DNA from: Chimonanthus salicifolius
Taxonomy: Eukaryota > Streptophyta > Magnoliopsida > Laurales > Calycanthaceae
Direction of reading: 5' to 3'
Assembly: GCA_013350335.1 (NCBI GenBank)
Contig: CM023542.1
Coordinates: 5,634,025 to 5,698,024, forward strand
Length of the DNA: 64,000 nucleotides
Shown here: in pieces, positions 11,500-23,133 of the stretch
Position numbering within the stretch: position 1 is the stretch's first letter
Layout: each line of letters opens with the position of its first letter
Program-made: the position numbers and the translations under genes
Notes under the pieces: model-generated
The model's input: the letters and a program-made list of their open reading frames with translations, nothing else
Told to the model about the DNA's origin: nothing
The model's database searches: none

Positions 11500-12000
11500 A
11501 AGGGCGGGAAACCGGCTATAGCCAGTTAACCTGTAGCCGTTTTTTCAATAGAAATTCTCTTCTGCGCCTATCAGTGGCCGTCCAGCTCGGGAGGCGCCTC
11601 CGGATTGTTCTGGGTTTGCCACGTGTACGGCTGGGTTTTGTCGTGGACTGCTATTAGGCGAGTCGGCGAATAGAGTGGTTCTGTCGCCGACTAGATGAGA
11701 ATGAAACGAGCGGTTGAGATAAGCACATAGCGGGAAAAAAAAAAGATTAATTGTCACCGACCGTCACATTAACATTATTCTATGCTTTCTAGTGATATTA
11801 ATCAATCATTAATCTTCTAAATAATTCCAATGACCTTTTGCTTCCAGGAATTTTAAACTGGTCGTCCATCCACTGATCCAATAAGTTTTTTAAAATAATG
11901 CCATTGCATTATCTTGTAATTAATATTTTAAAATTGAATCAATGATTATTTTAAAATTGAATCAATGATTGAAGTTCAGTTGAATCTTGTTCTCAGCTTA
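11500..12000. other. TIP1 upstream region
   Basis: The part 11520-11750 is G+C-richer than its surroundings and probably belongs to the promoter. A 70-codon minus-strand frame there has no family resemblance. No separate gene seen. Confidence 0.4.
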
Positions 12001-12008
12001 GTGCAAGA

Positions 12009-12145
12009 CAGGGGTTCCAAATATCGGCTGATACGTCGATATCTCAGCCGTATCATATCTGCCAATATTACAATATCAGTCGTTTTTGTAAAAGAAAAAA
12101 GAGGAGAGAGAAAAATATCTGCTGATACAGAATTTTAAAACCCTG
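12009..12145. mobile_element. hAT-type MITE, CCGATATCGG family, copy 3 (short, worn)
   Basis: Starts CAGGGGTTCCAAATATCGGC and ends TTTTAAAACCCTG. Flanks GTGCAAGA and TTGTGAGA match at 5 of 8 positions. The interior still holds the GCTGATAC/CCGTATC words of the family. Confidence 0.6.
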
Positions 12146-12544
12146 TTGTGAGAGAAATTAGTTAGAAATTTATAGTTAATATTTTGTTTTTTACTTATAT
12201 AATTTTTTATACAAAATTTTCTATTTAAATATTAATATAAAATAACTTCAATCATATCTTTCAAAATAATCAATTTAATCATAAAATCACTTCTTCTTTT
12301 TTTAATTCTAGACAATTTTCACAAATTTTCTTTATTTTTAGATAATAATATTATAAAGTTGAACTAAAACCTTTTGACACCAAAATTCATCTTAATTTTT
12401 TCTATTTTTGACTATTTTTAGACAAATTTTAGTTTCTGTGAACTAAATCTGTCTAGCTCACCAAATCCCATTTTATTTTTAGCTATCTTTTAAATGAATT
12501 TTACCTTTTTGGTTTATCAATATAGAAGGAAAAAAATCCCATCT

Positions 12545-12745
12545 TATTTAGATGGGTATCCTGGAGGAATTTGCCTGACGATTAAGAACCCGCCTCAAGA
12601 AGTGGGAGTCTTGTGTTCGATTTAGGCTCAACTCTAAAAGATCATTCCTCATTGAATTTCTGTGATGTGTGTGGATTGAGATGTTTACATATGTCTTGAA
12701 AATTAGATGGGGAAGACACCTAAACACTTTAGTTAAAAGAAAAAT
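12545..12745 (+). mobile_element. tRNA-derived SINE, family 1, copy 1
   Basis: Carries a B-box-like GTGTTCGATTTAG after the conserved text AAGAACCCGCCTCAAGAAGT, and ends in an A-rich tail. The same body recurs on the minus strand near 26.25-26.42 kb, which supports a dispersed SINE rather than a tRNA gene. The A box is weak. Confidence 0.55.
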
Positions 12746-12779
12746 AAAATGAAAAGAAAAGAAAATCATAATCATTCAA

Positions 12780-13110
12780 TCAAATGTCAATTATTATTTC
12801 ATGTGTGTCAATTATTATTGTTTTGATTTTACTACTCTCTGTGGTATAATACATCAGCCAATGATATGTTAGCACAAGTCTTTGGAAAACATCAGTAGTT
12901 CAGTACGGTGCATTAACTAAATGGGCCACATTTCGAATTTTATTTTATTTTTGTGGTTGGGCTCTTATGCAGTTATGTGGTATTGGTAAATTGGTATTGA
13001 AAATTTTTATGACCTGCCTATCTTATTATTTTTATCAATCAAAATATTGGTTGCAGAGATGTTGACTGAGTTCTACCTAATGATTTCACAGGCTCATGTT
13101 TAGATGATTC
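12780..13110. other. Non-genic stretch
   Basis: A+T-rich, nothing recognised. Confidence 0.35.
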
Positions 13111-13227
13111 ATGGTTGATATAGTACCCTGATCCAGCCCAGAGCGATACATCGGCCTAGGCTATTGGATGTGTTGGGCAGATGATGCATTGACCATGGCG
13201 ATGTGTCGAGCAGTAGGGGGCTTGTTG

Positions 13228-13560
13228 AAGTCCCACATCGAAAATTAAGAGAAAATGGAGGGGGTTTATAAGTCCTTAAGCCCCTCCATACGGTATGACG
13301 CAGTTTGGGTGTGGAGCTGTGTACCACACGTCGGAACAAAACCTTGAGGGTGTGGAATCCAAAGAGGACAATATCACTACTGCATACTATGATACCAGGA
13401 TGACACATTTTGGGCCTACCTGTTGGGCCAGGCCCAAATGCAAATCCTGCGCAGACCCCTCTGTGTGGGTGGACTCAGAGCATGACAATATCATACTAAG
13501 TTAAGTGGAGTTGCAGCGGAGCATGCCTTGGAGGGGCGGGTCGTTAGAGTTGAGATCTAT
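13228..13560 (+). mobile_element. LTR-like / TRIM-like repeat fragment
   Basis: Begins TGTTGAAGTCCCACATCGAA, a start shared by many short plant LTR elements. A TATA-like GGTTTATAAGTCC follows, then an internal hairpin of GGAGGGG and CCCCTCC around 13258-13288. The phrase GACAATATCA occurs twice (about 13368 and 13485), as expected if LTR parts are duplicated. I could not delimit both LTRs or a target duplication. Confidence 0.4.
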
Positions 13561-14190
13561 TTTTAATGTAGAATAGCAAATGGGTCGATTGATTCAAAAG
13601 TACGTTATGTAGGCCAATATTATTCGGCCCAATAATTTAATGAGCTTGATCTGGACCAACATTTACCCATTCCTAAGTCTCAAGTGCCTTGAGCCTTGAA
13701 AAGGCCGATAAATTCTATAATTCACTTGTGAACCCACCCATGTTCGACTTTTGGGCCATGGGCTGGATTTGGGCCTAATACATAAGCTGGGATTGGAGGA
13801 ATTTTTAACAATAAGAAGAATGATTCTAAAGTGATAATATAGAAATAGCTCTGATTTACTAGAAAGGTAATAAAAGAATGAGAAAGTTTATGGAGAATGG
13901 GATAAAAAGAATAACTTTAAAAATTAATTGGGGCCCATATGATCAGATAAAATATGTGTGAAAATTATACCTCTATTTTATTATTTTAGATTTGTTATAT
14001 TGATGTTTAAAAATAGTAATGTCATAAGGTATTGATTTTATATGGCTCATTCGATGAAGTGTGATGATTCAATAAATACAAAATTACAATCATATTTTAT
14101 CCATGTATTCTTTTAAACTAATTATAAGCTTCAATGATAACTTTTAAGATGATTCTCCTTAAAACTTATTTTCCCTTAGACTTGTTTTAA
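13561..14190. other. Non-genic stretch
   Basis: A+T-rich with no feature that I can support. Confidence 0.35.
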
Positions 14191-14193
14191 AAG

Positions 14194-14372
14194 AAGGAAG
14201 TGATTTTTGCACCGTGAGGTCATGGTGTACCAAATTTTAATGAATTTTGAATTTTGCCATTACTGTTTGGAAAGAGGAAAAGAGAGAGAAAGGGAAAGTA
14301 AAGACAAATTTGGAAATCCAATAAAATTTGGTGCACCTTGGATAAATTCATGGTGCAAAAATCACTTCCCTT
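14194..14372. mobile_element. MITE with GAAGTGATTTTTGCACC inverted ends
   Basis: GGAAGTGATTTTTGCACC near the left end is matched by its exact reverse complement GGTGCAAAAATCACTTCC at the right end, about 175 bp apart. The second half-site GGTGTACCAAATTTTA / AAATTTGGTGCACC extends the inverted repeat. The target duplication is not clear. No coding capacity. Confidence 0.7.
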
Positions 14373-14382
14373 AATCATATCG

Positions 14383-14722
14383 TAGGGGTGAAACTCGGGT
14401 CGGATCGAGAAATCTTGCGGGTTGAGTTATGCGAGTTGAGTCGGGATAGATTGAGGAGACAAAAACCCGTATGAAATTTGGGTCGAGTCGGATTGAGGAA
14501 TTTTCAAGTTACCCAACTCAGCCTGATTAAAATTAGGTTAAAATGAGTTTAGAATACAGATCGAGTTAGAATTCGAGTTGACTTGAGTTAAAATTAAGAT
14601 TGGGTCAAGTTGACAATTTCGGATCAATAGTTCGGGTCGAGCCAGGTTAAGTTCCATAAATATTGACTCGGTTAGATTGGATTTTAAGAAATCCGACCGA
14701 ACCCAACCCGATTTCAACCTTA
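14383..14722 (+). mobile_element. hAT-type MITE, CGGGTC family, copy 1
   Basis: The left end TAGGGGTGAAACTCGGGTC mirrors the right end CCCGATTTCAACCTTA. Flanks ATCATATCG and ATCATGTGG share 7 of 9 bases. The interior repeats CGGGTC/GAGTCGG words, and a core near CCCGTATGAAATTTGGGTC is shared with the copies at 16.6 and 22.8 kb in the same orientation. Confidence 0.7.
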
Positions 14723-14731
14723 ATCATGTGG

Positions 14732-15360
14732 ATAAAGAACAACTTCTTTTGAAGAATTTAGGGACCGATGACTAGCTATAGTACTAGAAGAAAGAGAAGA
14801 CCATTTAGAGCGTGGAAGGAAATGGTTTAAAGTCAATCAATTTTTTCTATCCAAATGTGCCATAACTCGATCAATTATGTATTGGTATAACATAAAAGAC
14901 ATTATATCGTAAAACTATTATATTTTGATAGTAATTTAGGCATTTCTAATTTTAATAAAAAGAAATACCTTTTTTCTTTATCATATAGTCACCATTTAAT
15001 TGGTGGATAGCAAAAAGAGTGGCTCCTTGTATCAAAATTAGAAGTTATTAAATCAAAAACTTCATCTATGTTTATCCTTTTTAAAAAAGTTAAAAATTTA
15101 ATGGAACATTATCTTATCTCATGGATATTATCACTCTTATTATGTTGTAAGAGGGCATTGTGAGAACATGTAGATGTATCTATATCTAATCAAAAGCAAC
15201 TAAACAGAAAAAGCTATTGTATGACAAATGTATTTATTAATTAGTATATTTTTTTTTAGGTATGAAGGTTTTCAGACATTGCACTCGACCAGTCTTTCGA
15301 GGTGTGTGAAACACCCCCTTATCTATACACACTAGGTAAAAATAAATGTATTTATTGTTA
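14732..15360. other. Non-genic stretch
   Basis: A+T-rich; no gene or element ends recognised. Confidence 0.35.
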
Positions 15361-15375
15361 GTATTTCCAATCAAT

Positions 15376-15561
15376 GCTCATTACGGGATGACTTTTCCCT
15401 TTGGAAAGGGAGAGGTCATAGATTCAAGCCCTAATGACCCTTACTCGGGAGAATAGGCATCTGAGGTATCCTCTTCAGAAATTTTAAGAGGGCTATGGCT
15501 AAGGTGTAAGTTGGAGTAGATATAAGGTTTCTCTGGCATCTTCAAAAAGTAAAATAAAAAA
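15376..15561 (+). mobile_element. tRNA-derived SINE with a perfect 14-bp target duplication
   Basis: A 186-bp element with a B-box-like GGTCATAGATTCAAGCCC and a T/A-rich 3' end. It lies between two copies of TATTTCCAATCAAT (15362-15375 and 15562-15575). The long perfect duplication and A-rich tail mark a LINE-mobilised SINE. The A box is degenerate. Confidence 0.75.
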
Positions 15562-15934
15562 TATTTCCAATCAATAAGAGAATAATACATTTATAAATTT
15601 TGAGTGGATGATGATTTCAATTTCACATATCATTGTCCCAAAGAAGAGAAGTTACTGCATACGTGTGGATACATTTACATTACTCACATTATTTAGAGAT
15701 ATTAACAAAACTATATTACTTTTTAACTATATATACATGCATGTATGTACTCAACAATGCCTTTACGTGAGAGATATATAATTTAAACTAACTCTAATAA
15801 TTTCTAGACGATAAAAGTGAGAAAAAAAAAAATCTAATTAGCACTTAATCTACTCTCCTTTAAGTCATTTCAATTTGTAACAAAACTAAACTAATTATTT
15901 TTTAAATAAAAAATCTTTTTAAATAAACTAACTC

Positions 15935-16090
15935 AACTGGCTGACATTTTGGCTCATGAACTAGATGTTTTAGGTTCGAGTCCTTTAGTCACTCTATGCT
16001 TATGGCGTGTATTTCATGCATCCAAAGTTTACTCAATGTCCTCGTACTTTAAGAGAGGTGGGGGTCTTGAATTTCTATGTCATAAATTAT
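15935..16090 (+). mobile_element. tRNA-derived SINE
   Basis: An A-box-like AACTCAACTGGCTGA is followed 40 bases later by a good B box, AGGTTCGAGTCC. The body is non-tRNA and ends A+T-rich. It cannot fold as a mature tRNA, so SINE is preferred. Ends are approximate. Confidence 0.6.
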
Positions 16091-16548
16091 TTTTTATAAA
16101 AATATGATCCAAGACATGATTTGGTCCAATGCCATATATGTAGGCCTTAAAACAGGCCTCGCGTGGCTGGACCCTATCATTCAGCCACTGATCTTACTCC
16201 AACTTAGTTTTGAATCTCACAAAGTCACAAGTATGTTGCACATGTTTAAGCATGACAAACTTTTTATCCATGCCTGTTGCAAGCTTGAAATAGGCCAATT
16301 TATACTTTTGACGCGTCTATTCAAGGGGTGGATTTTGGGCCCAGCCCACTATTGGTCTCTCTCTTGTCCCTTTAATTAGAAGGGAAGGAACCGGATTTTG
16401 ATTGAAATTTCCATTTTCACTGAGAACTAGCCCAAATCCAGGCCTTTTTTTATCAGTCAAATGTCATGGGGGGATGTTGGGCTTGAAATTCAAGTATATG
16501 GACATGGATAAATCTTAAAAGAAACTCTACTGATAATAGAGAGTGTGG
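16091..16548. other. Non-genic stretch with a short open frame
   Basis: A 91-codon plus-strand frame (16104-16379) has no recognisable domain and no coding context. Nothing else seen. Confidence 0.3.
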
Positions 16549-16556
16549 GATGAGAG

Positions 16557-16901
16557 TAAGGCTGCAACTTGGATTGGGTTTTGGCCCGACCGGCATGTCC
16601 TGACCAGAAAAATTATGCAGGTTGGGTCGAGAATTTCGGATCAGCGGGTCGGGTCAGGCCGGGGTGAGAAGATAAAAGCCCGCATGAAATTCGGGTTGTG
16701 TCGGATTGAGGATTTTATATGTTAACCCGACCCGACCCGTCCAAAATTTGTCTAAAATAGGTTCAAAATGCGGTTCGGGTCAGAATTCGGTTTGATTCTG
16801 GTTAGAATTCGAGTCGGGTCAGATTGTTAGATTCGGGTTAAGAATTCAGTTCGGGTTGGATTTTAAGGAACCCAACCCGCCCGACCCAAGTTGCAGCCCT
16901 A
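16557..16901 (+). mobile_element. hAT-type MITE, CGGGTC family, copy 2
   Basis: Ends TAAGGCTGCAACTTGG and CCAAGTTGCAGCCCTA are inverted repeats. A perfect 8-bp target duplication, GATGAGAG, lies at 16549-16556 and 16902-16909. The interior is dominated by CGGGTCGGGT and its complement. A 60-codon open frame inside is a by-product of the repeat. Confidence 0.9.
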
Positions 16902-16909
16902 GATGAGAG

Positions 16910-18839
16910 GACCGGTCTTAGAAAGTGATTAGAGAGCAATATAATAGGATGAAATGTACTGTGAATTACAGGAATAAACACGAGGAAAATCACATCCCTA
17001 TTGAATCATCATTATACCCTTGTCGTCTTGATTCTTAAAATTTGCAGTGTCATAAGTCATTGATTTTATATGGCTCATTTAATGAGGTGAGATGATTCAA
17101 TAACCATGAAATTACACCTACACTCTCTCTGTATTTCTTTTATACACTCCAACTAACTATATGATCCAGTGATCATTTTTTATGGTCATTCTCCTTATTC
17201 ATCTTTCTTAAACTCATTTTTTATTTAATTACTCTAATCTTTTAGTTGATAATCAACAAGCGAAATGTTGTGTATAGAATGACATTCCAATTGAGTGCCC
17301 AATTACTTGTCTGGAGTGATTGAAACACTCGAAGTCATGAGCAAATTAGGATAATTGAGACAAGCATAAAGATTGTAAAAGATTGTGAATAAAGGTTAAT
17401 CCATGTAGTCTTGAGGTTAGAAATTCCAAATACAAGAAGACGAGATAGATCACTAAAATATGAAAAGAAAGAATGAAAAAAAAATATATATAGATTGCGA
17501 CATTGTGATTTTTGTACAAGATCAATTGGGGAATTAAGACTCCGAAAAGCTTTAGAGAGAATGGTTAGCTGAGATGGATAGAGAATTCCATAAATAATAT
17601 AACTCTAAGAAAAGTTTTCAAATTCATCATCATAACTTTTGTATATAGACTATGAAAAATCAATGATATTTTAACGATCAAATTTTCAAAGTTTAAAATT
17701 GTGAAGCGAATATTCTCATCCTTGAGTTCCATTTTATATAGTCAACATCCTATTATTTTTTTATCTATTCTATTAGAAATTATAAGACATAGATTTTATT
17801 GTTATTTATAACCTAGTTGAGTCGGATAGGGAGGCACATTATTCTTAAAACTCCTCTTTTCAAAAGTTGCCATTGCCCTGTTTCAGAAATGCCATCAGGT
17901 CACCAAAGTCTGCTCCCTGCTACCAAGAGTCATGACTTCAATCATGCCAACTCTACCAAAGAGATACATCATTGGAGATACAACTCTACAATACTACCAA
18001 ACTACTACTTTAAAACAAAGAGAATGGTTCATTGAATGTACAATTGTACATGTGATTTCGTTTCTTAGGGGTTTCTAAGTTCCAACTGGATAATTTTGAA
18101 TTTGGATTTTTAATGGAACTGAAAAAAGTCCGTCGTTGGTCGCCAAAGCTGCATTTGAATGGGAGATAACCTCTTGTTACTCTTATTTGATAACTATGAG
18201 ACCTCTTCCCTCCTATTTTTGAAAACCCTTTTGAAATAAGGAGTATTCATAATACTCAGAGTAACTTTAGTAAAAATATAACTCCTAATAACCCCTCATC
18301 TAAATGCAGCCCAAATGGTTGCAGTGGTGCAAACAAGATTTGATGATTTGAGACATGTTCGGTGCAAATAATAATACAGCAAAAGAGATAAAATGATTCA
18401 TTGAATGTACAATTACTTGTACAAAATGAGTTGGGTTGGATTGGTTGGTGGTCAGTTGGTCGCAAGACCCAACTGGCTACACTTTTGAAATGAACTTGAA
18501 AGTCATTATAATTCACATGGACTTTGGTGACATGCTCTCATATTTGTTCAAAGGGGAGCAAGAAAAGTAGAGGGAAAGATGCAGAAAAAAGAAGGGTATC
18601 TTTGGTCCACAGCCGTTATCATCTTATGAATCTAGTGTGTTAGGCACATGAACGCTACACTTACAATCGATTGCCTACGAAAGACAGATCTTACGAGTCG
18701 CATCACACATGTGCTCCACTTTGTTTTTTTTCTTCTTCTAACATGCTAAGTAATTTCAATCTAAGCAGTCTGTAAGACTATCAATTTGGATCACATCCAC
18801 TGTTACATCATTAACAATAAAAATTGACAATAAACTTAC
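16910..18839. other. 1.9 kb A+T-rich intergenic region
   Basis: No gene, RNA or element with identifiable ends. Short frames of 72 and 86 codons have no family resemblance. A phrase of about 20 bases (GTTCATTGAATGTACAATTG type) occurs twice, near 18028 and 18395. Confidence 0.4.
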
Positions 18840-19240
18840 AATAAGTTAGAATCTTATCTATTTAGAGTCGATTTTGTCCGTTCTACTCCTTCATTTGATC
18901 TTATCATAAGTCATATCATCAGTTACTCAACGATTTAACAGGTCTTTCTTTACTCCTCCTCTCCATATTTTAATGGTCGACATTTTCTCCTTGTATCTAC
19001 GATCTGTGGTCTCTCAACTCTACATATTGAGGCCGTTTTTAGTCTTTTACTGACATGACTAAACTATCTAAAATACATTTCTCTCAATTTATCATCTATT
19101 GATACTATTTTTAAACTATCTGTAACGCGTCGAATAAAATTGGACATTTATAACTCTACTACATGCCACTCAACTACATACGGTGAGACTGTCATAAGAG
19201 AATTATAAATTTCAGTTGTAATCAATTTTTCGATCTTTAG
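18840..19240 (-). mobile_element. RTE-type LINE remnant, C-terminal region
   Basis: On the minus strand, frames interrupted by stops give IDDKLREMYFR and FSHVSKR, then RVERPQIVDTRRKCRPLK and MTYDKIK-RSR. These align by eye with the C-terminal end of plant RTE-clade LINE proteins (pattern IxDKxREARLRWFGHVxRR...VERxxV...DRxxWRxRIHVADP). It is heavily decayed, and both ends are approximate. Confidence 0.6.
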
Positions 19241-19740
19241 CGACTTCGAAAAGTTTGGTTAGTAGTGTGGTCATATTTGTGATCATGATCAAAATTCATG
19301 TAGAATCATTGAAATTTTTAAAATTTTATTGAAATATTTTATACATGATCAAACTTTTTAAAATATAATTGTTAGAAAACTACAATACGATAACAAAAGC
19401 TAATCGTTGAGAGAAAGATAGCTTAAGTGTTATATGGAGTCACTGATTTTTTGAATTAATCGATTTAAAACTTAAATTAAAAAATTTCGACCATAATTAA
19501 TAACAGAGGATTCACTGATAACATACATGTGAGAACATAAATGATGAACTATGAAATCTTTCCATAGTCCACAATCTATAGAAAATTGGAGAATAATGGA
19601 ATGGGTGAATGGCTATTGGCCAACACTCAAGTCTTCAACCGAGCTAACTTCTTCTACTTATCCACAAAACAAGGGATTAAAAATAAATTAAACTAAACTA
19701 AATTGCACTTAAAAGTTAAAACCGTGTGGGCCGTCTTAGG

Positions 19741-19880
19741 CACGTGCACCCTATCATTGCAAAAGGGGTTGCATGTGCTCCGAGACGCGTCTTTGGCACT
19801 TTCTGGGCCCTACACTTCACGTGAGATGACATAAGGGCCTTCCTGAAGGACACGTGTTACCCAAGGAGAGCAAACACGTG
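19741..19880. promoter_or_regulatory. Cluster of four CACGTG boxes
   Basis: Perfect palindromic CACGTG occurs at 19741-19746, 19818-19823, 19851-19856 and 19875-19880, followed by a near-match ACACGTACC. G-boxes bind bZIP and bHLH factors in plant promoters. No gene is recognised on either side, so the role is unknown. It may be an orphan promoter or part of a repeat. Confidence 0.45.
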
Positions 19881-19889
19881 ACACGTACC

Positions 19890-22004
19890 TAATCTCTCAT
19901 GTGCCCACACAAGACAACAACCGGAAAAAGCCAAACCTTCAAAGATTTATTAGATACCTCGAATGCAATATTAAACTAAATATCCTTATTTTCCTCGTAT
20001 CCAAACAAGATTGATAACATGAGATAATAAAGGATGCGAATAAACGATTGAAAGCAATTCTCTGCTAATTTATTTTCAGGTTATTTAAGTTATTTTTCTT
20101 CTATTTTATGAAAATTCACTTTAAATCAATCATTTTTAAAATTTATGAAGCACACTTTTTTAAAATACAAATAACTATAGTATGAATATTTATTTAAATT
20201 ATAATATTATGACATCATTTATTATTCAATTAAGTTAATAGGTTGCAAGAACGAGAAAGTGACCTCAATAACAAGTAATTATGAGTATAATATATAATAA
20301 GGTAAATTGGTGAATAACGCTAAAAAAATCGGCTCTAAATAGATGAGATTATGACTTATAATAATGACGATTTAGACATAAACTCGTCAAATAAAAATAG
20401 GTTTTAGATTATTTATATTAATAAATATTTTTAACGAATAATTCTCATGAAACTTTAATGCAATCAACGGACACCACTTGAGCACACGTAGATGGGTAGG
20501 TTTGAGAGGCATTGACTTCTATATAGCACTTATAAAATTCAATCTAGATTGGCTAAGAGAAATTATGTTTTTTAATGTCTTCACAATTTTATATTTATCT
20601 AATATAAAATTTTATCAAATTAGATCAAGAGACTTTAAAAGTCAAATAGATTTTAAATTAGACATAGATACAATTCACAGCGTGAGTGAGTATAATAAAA
20701 AATTGTATCCTAACAAGTAATATTATCAAAATTTTAGTCCACGTCACAAAAAAATCGTTAAAATTAAGGGTACACATTCTCACACCGGAGAATTTTTTTC
20801 ATCTCACATGGGTATTCAAATTTTTTTTTGAAATTCCTTTTTTACCCTTCCAACCAACACAGAAAATGGAAGGGTAAAACGGAAGTGAAAAAGTAAAACT
20901 ATTCTCCCGTGGAAAAATATTTATCCAAAATTAATATTTTCTTTTCTTTTCTAACTTACTTTTATAGTCCGGCATGTTATAGTATACTTTTGAAGGAGTT
21001 GATTTTTGACAATGGACTAATGTGTAGATGTGTTTGTTTTGATTTTGACAAGTATTTTGCAATGGCTTCACTCACATTACAAGGAATAATGTGGGACACA
21101 TGATCTGACAAGTTTGTCAAACCTTTGAAAAAATAACATGTGATGAAGGTATTTTAGCTGGATCAAATTATACAAATATCTTCAAATTCTTAATTCCATT
21201 AAACTGAAATATCTATTTAAAAATATAAAATATTTTAATTTTTATTAAAATGAATAGTTATTCACTTATTTGTTAAGCTCTGTCTAAACTCTAAAGTCTA
21301 AACAAAAAATGGGCTCAAATTAATCTAAAAATCTAATGGCAATAAACAAGAGATCACATGAAAGGATAATACAGTTGGTGATAAGACTGGTATTTTTGTT
21401 AATTTTGTTTTGTTTTCATACGTTTCTTTATGCGGTTTCACGTGGTTGCGTCGACCGGTAAAGCCGTTGGTGCGTAGAACGTAGAAGCTAGAAACAAATG
21501 GTCAGTGTCATTTGGGACCATTTCTCCCTTACCTTCGGCTTAAGCTCCTTTTGGACCTATTCTTTTTATTATTATTATATTAATAAAATATAATAAATCA
21601 AATGAATAAAAAAATCATAATCATCATCATCTAATTAATTATAATAAAGACACGATATATATATCATATTAAATTTTATGACATTATATTATTAAAATAA
21701 GGCTTCTCGAAATAAATGAAGAGTTAGAACTAGAGTTTGTGGATCATTAGGGATATGAAATTGTGGTAGGAAAGTGGACTTTACCATAATTAATTCAGAT
21801 TAATAGAGCTTTAGATTGATCCATATATAAAGGTAGTACTAAATTACAATGTGATGAATATCATAATTTTGAAATATTTCAATAGGATGATGATTTCGTC
21901 CTTCTTGTTTATATTGTAATCATAATATCCATGAAGTAAATCAATAGTGTTATCATTTATAAGTTAGATATAGCATTTAAATTTTATAATAAATGTCATT
22001 ATGT
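19890..22004. other. 2.1 kb A+T-rich intergenic region
   Basis: Three short open frames (60-80 codons) in 20.5-21.1 kb have lysine- and phenylalanine-rich chance composition. No supported feature. Confidence 0.4.
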
Positions 22005-22012
22005 ATATATTA

Positions 22013-22278
22013 CAGGGGTTTGAATATCGATCTGATATTGATAGAACTAAATATTAACGTATTATAATACATATCATATCAACAATATATCTATGATATA
22101 CAACAGCGTTACCTAAAAAAATATTTTTAATAATTTATATCGCTGAAACAATGTATCTTGACAATATCTCGATAGAGTATCGACGATACATGAACAAATC
22201 GGTCATATATAATATGTTTCAGTCTAAGTGTATCGAAGAATTCTAAAATGATATGTATCTGACAATATTGAACCCGTA
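22013..22278. mobile_element. hAT-type MITE, CCGATATCGG family, copy 4 (diverged)
   Basis: Starts CAGGGGTTTGAATATCGATC and ends AATATTGAACCCGTA. Flanks ATATATTA and CTATATAA match at 6 of 8. The interior holds drifted versions of the family word (TATCGAC, GATATGTATC). Confidence 0.6.
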
Positions 22279-22760
22279 CTATATAATAAATATTATTATT
22301 CTATGAGTTTTTATCATTATGGAGGAATATTGAAATTCTATAATTTTCTTTAATAAAAATATGCTTTACAAGTAAAATTAACTGAATCTTAGTTAAAATA
22401 TAATATGTTTCATCACATTGGACTATATGTCTAATAATGATTTATCAGTGTACATCTAATTGTAACATACATTGAATACATTTTTTTATCATCATCATTA
22501 GTGTTATCAACTTATCATAATTAAAGTTATATAAGATTTATTTCTAAACTTTAATTTTCTATTTATGACTCTGATAAACAAAATATTTTCTTCATTCTAC
22601 ATCTTTAGAATGTCATTTGTTCTTCCATTTTCTACTGCATAGCCCATCCTTTCGAGTCTTAACATTGCATGCACATCTCAACAGCATGAACAGTGTTCAC
22701 CATAGATGTGCAATTCAAATCTTCAATTAATTGAAGCTTACTGTGAGTTTTGAACATTAG
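22279..22760. other. Non-genic stretch
   Basis: A+T-rich, no feature supported. Confidence 0.35.
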
Positions 22761-22768
22761 GCCTCTTC

Positions 22769-23125
22769 TAAGGGTGAAACTCGGGTTGGGTTTTGGCCAG
22801 AACTCGCATGATCCGACCCCAAAAATCATACGGGTCGGGATCATGAAAGTCAGGTCAGCAGGTCGTGTTGGGCTGAGAAGTCAAAAACCTGCATTGAATT
22901 CGAGTCGGGATGGGTTGAGAAATTTTAAATTAACCCAATCTGACTCGATCAAACCCGACCCTGACATGGTAAAAACTAGATTAAAGTAGGTTCAAAATGA
23001 GGGTCAGGTCGGGTTCCGGTTGAGTTGGGTTATAATTCAGGTCGAGTCGGATTCCATATATTAGCAACTCGGGTCGAGTTGGATTTTAAAAAACCTGACT
23101 CAACCTGGGCCCGATTTCAGCCCCA
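22769..23125 (+). mobile_element. hAT-type MITE, CGGGTC family, copy 3
   Basis: Left end TAAGGGTGAAACTCGGG and right end CCCGATTTCAGCCCCA form the inverted repeat. A perfect 8-bp target duplication, GCCTCTTC, lies at 22761-22768 and 23126-23133. It has the same orientation and core as the 14.4- and 16.6-kb copies. Confidence 0.9.
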
Positions 23126-23133
23126 GCCTCTTC

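Noticed and set aside
13258..13300. Possible intrinsic-terminator-like hairpin
   Set aside because: The GGAGGGG / CCCCTCC hairpin is inside an LTR-like repeat of a plant genome, where bacterial-type terminators do not apply.
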